Positions 59,637 through 64,000 of a stretch of 64,000 nt of DNA are shown in pieces. Within the stretch, counting starts at the first letter, position 1. The number at the start of each line of letters is the position of its first letter. The DNA is taken from the NCBI GenBank assembly GCA_030447925.1, contig JAUJNX010000001.1:1203501-1267500 (forward strand), read 5' to 3'. The stretch comes from Egibacteraceae bacterium (GTDB lineage Bacteria > Actinomycetota > Nitriliruptoria > Euzebyales > Egibacteraceae). A program made the position numbers and the translations under genes. A model generated the notes under the pieces. The model saw only the letters and a list, made by a program, of their open reading frames with translations, was not told the DNA's origin and did not search any database.

Positions 59637-62600
59637 TCAGGCTCGGAGCCATCCGCGGCGGCGAGGCCGCGTCACACGCACAAGGCTGCCCCCCAGCAGC
59701 AGTGCCCCGAGTGAAACGATCAGCTGCATGCTCGTCTCCGCACCCGTCGCGGGCAGCGTCGGCGGGATCGGGTCTGGGCCCGGGTCCGGCAGCGGCCGCG
59801 GGTCCGGCAGCGGCCGCGGGTCCGGCAGCGGCCGCGGGTCTGGGTCCGGCTCCGGATCAGGGTCGGGTTCGGGCCCCGGCTCCGGCGCCACCTCGAAGGT
59901 GTTGGTGAACGCGACACTCGCACCGTCCGCCGCCATCGTCACGATCGCCGACCGCGACGCCTCGGCCGCGCCTCCGTTGACGGCAACGCTGGTACCGTCG
60001 GCGCCACCAGCGTCGGTCTCGACGACCTTGCACTGGGTGCCGACGGGAATGCCGACACCGACCTCGTGGCTGCCACCCTCAGCGGGCAACCCGAACGTTG
60101 CCTCCTGTCCGAGGCCGAACGACCCGCAGTCGACGCTGTAGGCGTACCGCTCGCCCTCGTCGTCTCCGACCACCGACTTGGTGACGATCAGGAAGCCGGG
60201 GTCCTCGATGACGGTGGTCGCCACCGGGAGGGTCACCTCGTCCTCGTCCGTGACGGTGGCACCCGCTGCCGAGGTACCCGACGTCGTGGCCACGTTCGTC
60301 ACCGAGCCGTTCATCCCGTCGGCAGCGGTAATGATGTACGGACTCGTCACCGTCGTCTCGCCATCAGGCTCCAGCACAGTGCCCTCGGCAACGTCCAGGA
60401 TGGTTCCGATCACGTCGTCCTCCACCGTGACGGTCGACAGCGTGACGTTGCCGGTGTTGCGCACTACGTAGGTGTAGACGACCTCCTCGCCGACGGTCGC
60501 CAGGTCACGATCGACCGACTTGGTGATCTTGATGGCAGGTTCATCCGCCGGCGGGATCACGGGGCAGTCCACCGCGACTGGCACCTCTTCGGACCTGGCC
60601 GGATCCGCGTTGGTTCCATCCGCGGTAGCCGTGTTGGCCGTGGGGCCGCAGGCCTCGTCTGTTGCCGTCACGTTGATCGTGACGACGGCGTCATCGTCGA
60701 CACCAAGGTCGCCGACATCGCACGTCACCAGCTGGCCGGCGACGTCACACTCGCCCTCACCATCGGGCGCGGTAAAGGCGACCGGCTGCGTGATGGTCAA
60801 TCCGCCGGGCACCAGGTCCGTCACCGTCACCGCCTCCGCCGGCGCGGTACCGGGGTTGCTCGCGGTGATCGTGTAGCCGAACGATTCGCCGGACCGGACC
60901 GTGCTGACGGGTGCCGACTTGGCGACCCCGAGGCCGGGGGCGCAGTTGACGTCGACCTCGACCGGCTCACCGGCACCGTCGCTGACCGACACCGCATCGG
61001 CATTGGCCGCGTCGGCCGTCGCATCGTTGCTGGTCGTCCCGCACGCCGCCACCGTCGCAGTCACCGCGATCGTGACCACCGCCGACTCGCCGACGCCCAG
61101 ATCAGCGACCTCGCACGACACCACCTGGCCGTCCACGTCACACTCGCCCTCACCACCCGGCGCCGTAAAGGTCACCGGCTGCGTGATCGTCAACCCCGCC
61201 GGCACCGTGTCGGTCACCGTCACCGACCCCGCCGGCGCCGTCCCCGAGTTGCCGGCCGTGACCGTGTACGCAAAGCCCTCACCCGGCACCACCGCATCAT
61301 CATCAGCCGACTTGGTGATCTCCAGCTCCGGCGCGCAGGTCACCGCCACGCTGACCGGCGCGACGCTGGTGTCAACCGTGGCGTGGTTGTCAGCCGACAC
61401 CGCCGCGATGTTGCTCACCCCGTCACAGTTGTCGATCGTCAACTCCGCCGTGACCGACACCGTCACCGACGCGTCCACCGCCAACGACCCCACCTCGCAC
61501 GACACCGCGTTGCCCACAGCCACCGTGCACGCCACCGCCGCGTCCGAACCCTTCACAAACGACGCCGCCACACCGGCCAGACCGTCGTCGAGGTCATCGG
61601 AGACCACCACACCCGCCGCCGGCGCCGTGCCGGCGTTGTCGACCACGACCTGGAAGCCGACCTCGTCGCCCACCACATACGGCCCCGACGACGACACCGA
61701 CTTGGCGATGTCCAGCTCCGGGGTGCAGGTCACCGCCACGCTGACCGGCGCGACGCTGGTGTCAACCGTGGCGTGGTTGTCAGCCGACACCGCCGCGATG
61801 TTGCTCACCCCGTCACAGTTGTCGATCGTCAACTCCGCCGTGACCGACACCGTCACCGACGCGTCCACCGCCAACGACCCCACCTCGCACGACACCGCGT
61901 TGCCCACAGCCACCGTGCACGCCACCGCCGCGTCCGAACCCTTCACAAACGACGCCGCCACACCGGCCAGACCGTCGTCGAGGTCATCGGAGACCACCAC
62001 ACCCGCCGCCGGCGCCGTGCCGGCGTTGTCGACCACGACCTGGAAGCCGACCTCGTCGCCCACCACATACGGCCTCGACGACGACACCGACTTGGCGATG
62101 TCCAACGCCGGCGCGCAGTTGACGTCGACCGCGACCGGCTCACCGTCACCGTCGCTGACCGACACCGCATCGGCATTGGCCGCGTCAGCCGTCGCATCGT
62201 TGCTGGTCGTGCCGCACGCCGCCACCGTCGCGGTCACCGCGATCGTGACCACCGCCGACTCGCCGACGCCCAGATCAGCGACCTCGCACGACACCACCTG
62301 GCCGTCCACGTCACACTCGCCCTCACCACCCGGCGCCGTAAAGGTCACCGGCTGCGTGATCGTCAACCCCGCCGGCACCGTGTCGGTCACCGTCACCGAC
62401 CCCGCCGGCGCCGTCCCCGAGTTGCCGGCCGTGACCGTGTACGCAAAGCCCTCACCCGGCACCACCGCATCATCATCAGCCGACTTGGTGATCCCCAGCT
62501 CCGGACATGTGAGGCGCACCTGGGCCGCGGCGGTGAGGCGGTTGAAGTTGCCGCCGGCCACCGAGCCGTTGTTCGTGACGTTCCCACAGACAGTGCCGGT

Positions 62601-64000
62601 GCCCGTCACGTTGATCGTGACAACGGCGGACTCGCCGATCGCGAGGCTCCCCACGGAACACGACACGCTCCCGGGGGTGCTCGTCGTGCAAGCCGTCGGT
62701 GTGCCGGTCCCGATGCGCCACGTCGCGGAGTTCACGCGAAGGCCCGCGGGGACGATGTCGCTCACGACCACGTTGGTCGCAGCCGCCGTGGCGTTCGAGG
62801 CATTCGTGGCAGTCAGGGTGTAGGCGAAGGAGCCGCCGGCCGCGGGGACCCCGCCGGACGGGGCGTTCGACGTCTTCGTGAACGACATCTTGGGCAGCGG
62901 CGGGGGGGTCACGTTGACGGTCCTGGTGTCCGTGTCGGTGACCGTGTCGCCGCTGCTGGCGGTGCCCTGAACCGTCGCGATGTTCGTCACGGAGGGCACA
63001 TCTTCGGTGGTCAGGGTGTACGTCTTCGTCGCCGTGACGGTCTTGCCCACAAGAAGGGTGGTCGTGCCCAGGGAGATGGTCCCCAGCTTGTCGTCGAAGA
63101 GAGTGACGTTGGACAGGTCCATCTCGCCGATGTTCTTCACGGCGTACGTGTAGGTCACCTGGGTGCCGGCCTGCGCCGTCGTGTGACTGGCCGTCTTCAC
63201 GACCTCGATGAGCGGGATAAGTACGCCGTTGGCCTGCAGTGAGCGGTCCTCTTGGCCGTCGGACTTTCCACTGAGCTCCAATGTCCGCATGTGGTACGGC
63301 GATCCGGTGATCTGCGCAGCAGTCTCCGCGGGATTCCACTGCAGCCGAGAAGAGATGTGTCCGCCCCACGCCAGCAGGGCGTCCCCCGTGAAGCTGGTGA
63401 AGGTAAGGGTGATGCGCTGGGAGCCGTCTGTGGAATATGGGCCGCTCACGGGGTAGCCGCTGACCGCGTTGATCGTGCCGCCCCATATGGTGAAGGATCC
63501 CGCACCCTGGGGCACGCGCGCGGGCAACTGCCCGTCCGTCGGGATGGCATACGTCCCGGGTGGCAACACGCCGCAGAGGACGGTGCCAATGCACGGGTTC
63601 GCGGCGGTCTCCGTGGCGTTGTAGCTGCGGATGTAGTCGTAGGCGTGCTTGCCGCTCTTGGTGGTATCCCACTCGATCGTCAGGGTGTGACGAATGCCAA
63701 CGCCGAGGTCGGTGAGCCTGGCGCGGAAAGGAACGGTGTCGTTTTCGACGTACTGTGAAACCTCGGGGACGAGCGCCCCGTTGATCCAATTATTTCTCAG
63801 GTTCGCCCACTGGTCGAGTTTGACGGCCGGGTTGGTCGCCACGGCCGTCGCGGTTGCGTCGATCTTCTGGGCGGAGGCGGTGAATGTGGTGCTGTCCTTC
63901 TTCTTGGTGACCGTCTTCTTGGGAGAAGTCACCGGGTGCGACGGCGCGGGCGACGTCCGCTTGGCCGGCCGCGCCTTGGGGGCCGGCTGGCGCTTGGCCG
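59637..64000 (-). CDS. Large LPATG cell-wall-anchored surface protein with DUF11-type repeats (5' end outside the window)
   Basis: At least 1,450 residues; the reading frame is open to the window edge, where it is Lys/Pro/Ala-rich (for example TSPKKTVTKKKDSTTF), so the signal peptide is not seen. An N-terminal globular region to about residue 250 is followed by at least seven DUF11/conserved-repeat domains, each starting with a (I/V)(T/A)KS motif such as LDIAKSVSSS, ITKSADDDAVVPGEG, VAKSAPVSTV, ITKSVDRDLATVGEE. A PDPRPLPDPRPLPDP-type proline spacer crosses the wall. The C terminus has LPATGAE, a hydrophobic helix and RPRRRGWLRA: a complete sortase signal. It is probably an adhesin or surface-layer protein, displayed by sortase. 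Confidence 0.9.
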   Translation of the reverse strand, partial: AKRQPAPKARPAKRTSPAPSHPVTSPKKTVTKKKDSTTFTASAQKIDATATAVATNPAVKLDQWANLRNNWINGALVPEVSQYVENDTVPFRARLTDLGVGIRHTLTIEWDTTKSGKHAYDYIRSYNATETAANPCIGTVLCGVLPPGTYAIPTDGQLPARVPQGAGSFTIWGGTINAVSGYPVSGPYSTDGSQRITLTFTSFTGDALLAWGGHISSRLQWNPAETAAQITGSPYHMRTLELSGKSDGQEDRSLQANGVLIPLIEVVKTASHTTAQAGTQVTYTYAVKNIGEMDLSNVTLFDDKLGTISLGTTTLLVGKTVTATKTYTLTTEDVPSVTNIATVQGTASSGDTVTDTDTRTVNVTPPPLPKMSFTKTSNAPSGGVPAAGGSFAYTLTATNASNATAAATNVVVSDIVPAGLRVNSATWRIGTGTPTACTTSTPGSVSCSVGSLAIGESAVVTINVTGTGTVCGNVTNNGSVAGGNFNRLTAAAQVRLTCPELGITKSADDDAVVPGEGFAYTVTAGNSGTAPAGSVTVTDTVPAGLTITQPVTFTAPGGEGECDVDGQVVSCEVADLGVGESAVVTIAVTATVAACGTTSNDATADAANADAVSVSDGDGEPVAVDVNCAPALDIAKSVSSSRPYVVGDEVGFQVVVDNAGTAPAAGVVVSDDLDDGLAGVAASFVKGSDAAVACTVAVGNAVSCEVGSLAVDASVTVSVTAELTIDNCDGVSNIAAVSADNHATVDTSVAPVSVAVTCTPELDIAKSVSSSGPYVVGDEVGFQVVVDNAGTAPAAGVVVSDDLDDGLAGVAASFVKGSDAAVACTVAVGNAVSCEVGSLAVDASVTVSVTAELTIDNCDGVSNIAAVSADNHATVDTSVAPVSVAVTCAPELEITKSADDDAVVPGEGFAYTVTAGNSGTAPAGSVTVTDTVPAGLTITQPVTFTAPGGEGECDVDGQVVSCEVADLGVGESAVVTIAVTATVAACGTTSNDATADAANADAVSVSDGAGEPVEVDVNCAPGLGVAKSAPVSTVRSGESFGYTITASNPGTAPAEAVTVTDLVPGGLTITQPVAFTAPDGEGECDVAGQLVTCDVGDLGVDDDAVVTINVTATDEACGPTANTATADGTNADPARSEEVPVAVDCPVIPPADEPAIKITKSVDRDLATVGEEVVYTYVVRNTGNVTLSTVTVEDDVIGTILDVAEGTVLEPDGETTVTSPYIITAADGMNGSVTNVATTSGTSAAGATVTDEDEVTLPVATTVIEDPGFLIVTKSVVGDDEGERYAYSVDCGSFGLGQEATFGLPAEGGSHEVGVGIPVGTQCKVVETDAGGADGTSVAVNGGAAEASRSAIVTMAADGASVAFTNTFEVAPEPGPEPDPDPEPDPDPRPLPDPRPLPDPRPLPDPGPDPIPPTLPATGAETSMQLIVSLGALLLGGSLVRVTRPRRRGWLRA
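60943..61335 (-). repeat. Surface-protein module B, second copy
   Basis: A 393-base module coding for a DUF11-type domain (ITKSADDDAVVPGEG type boundary). It is nearly identical to 62116-62508; only a few scattered substitutions are visible, such as CTCGACC against GCGACC near the start. Confidence 0.85.
61336..61725 (-). repeat. Surface-protein module A, second copy
   Basis: A 390-base (130-codon) module, almost base-for-base identical to the adjacent 61726-62115. Only boundary differences (CCCC against CCTC near the junction, CGCAGG against GGTGCAGG) were seen. Confidence 0.88.
61726..62115 (-). repeat. Surface-protein module A, first copy
   Basis: Tandem partner of 61336-61725, with an exact 390-base period. 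It encodes a domain beginning LDIAKSVSSSRPYVV. Confidence 0.88.
62116..62508 (-). repeat. Surface-protein module B, first copy
   Basis: A 393-base module matching 60943-61335. The four modules thus read B-A-A-B along the gene, at both protein and DNA level. Confidence 0.85.

Noticed and set aside
60943..62508. CRISPR-like or satellite array
   Set aside because: The repeats are 390 bases, in frame and protein-coding; there are no short repeats with unique spacers anywhere in the window.
60066..63242. A 1,058-codon open frame on the plus strand opposite the surface protein
   Set aside because: Its repeats mirror the DUF11 modules on the other strand, and its product is an implausible Arg/His-rich chain.
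1..64000. tRNA, rRNA or riboswitch genes
   Set aside because: No cloverleaf-like segment, conserved tRNA T-loop sequence (GTTCRANNC) in a proper context, or recognisable riboswitch core was seen; a covariance-model scan would be needed to exclude small RNAs.

Overview
The window reads as high-GC Actinomycetota DNA. Evidence: dense coding, many GTG starts and stop/start overlaps, a SigK/RskA-type sigma/anti-sigma pair, a DUF222-HNH gene behind an actinobacterial-type SOS box, an F420/FMN-type PPOX protein, a class E-like sortase and an LPATG surface protein. I cannot name a genus. Two things colour the whole annotation. First, there appears to be a join near base 20,180 where two unrelated genes, both truncated, run into each other head-on, and base composition changes at the same place (hand counts of a few 60-base lines give mostly 70-80% GC on the left and 65-68% on the right). 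The left 20 kb and right 44 kb may come from different genomes. Second, many conserved genes are broken by what look like single missing G/C bases, so several 'pseudogenes' are probably sequence errors.

Left part (1-20,180): tail of a methyltransferase; murI-rph-rdgB housekeeping run; a sortase; two Tat-exported ferritin-like proteins; a MalK-type ATPase with degenerate motifs; an internally deleted cystathionine gamma-lyase-like gene; a frameshifted membrane protein ending in an EndoU-like domain; a frameshifted Tat-exported molybdoenzyme beside its probable sigma/anti-sigma pair; gamma-glutamyltransferase; an XRE-cupin regulator divergent from an EamA transporter across a palindromic operator; alkyltransferase-like protein, MsrB, M20 amidohydrolase, EthD and NUDIX genes; and a leaderless three-gene operon of MukF-, MukE- and SMC/MukB-like proteins (a candidate Wadjet/Mks-type DNA-defence or condensin system), cut off by the join.

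Right part (20,180-64,000): TetR with a textbook operator/promoter controlling a PPOX gene; Maf and Dus; lactate monooxygenase-like enzyme; SOS-controlled DUF222-HNH; a PPi-type phosphofructokinase; then, from about 27 to 41.8 kb, a tryptophan-catabolic locus. It holds tryptophan 2,3-dioxygenase, a kynurenine-formamidase-like hydrolase, kynureninase, an aryl-CoA ligase, a fused 2-aminobenzoyl-CoA monooxygenase/reductase, SDR, enoyl-CoA hydratase, RidA-type deaminase and acyl-CoA dehydrogenase. Together these can be read as tryptophan -> kynurenine -> anthranilate -> anthraniloyl-CoA -> ring reduction and beta-oxidation-like cleavage. The monooxygenase, SDR, hydratase and RidA genes are joined by four-base overlaps. 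Beyond it lie an HxlR-regulated operon that starts with a 48-codon gene, RNase Z, several oxidoreductases and hydrolases (some heavily frameshifted), aminopeptidase N, an aldo/keto reductase, SURF1, and a large sortase-anchored surface protein with near-identical 390-base modules in the order B-A-A-B, which runs off the right edge.

No rRNA, tRNA, CRISPR array, insertion sequence or phage gene was seen. No stretch over 300 bases lacks a gene.
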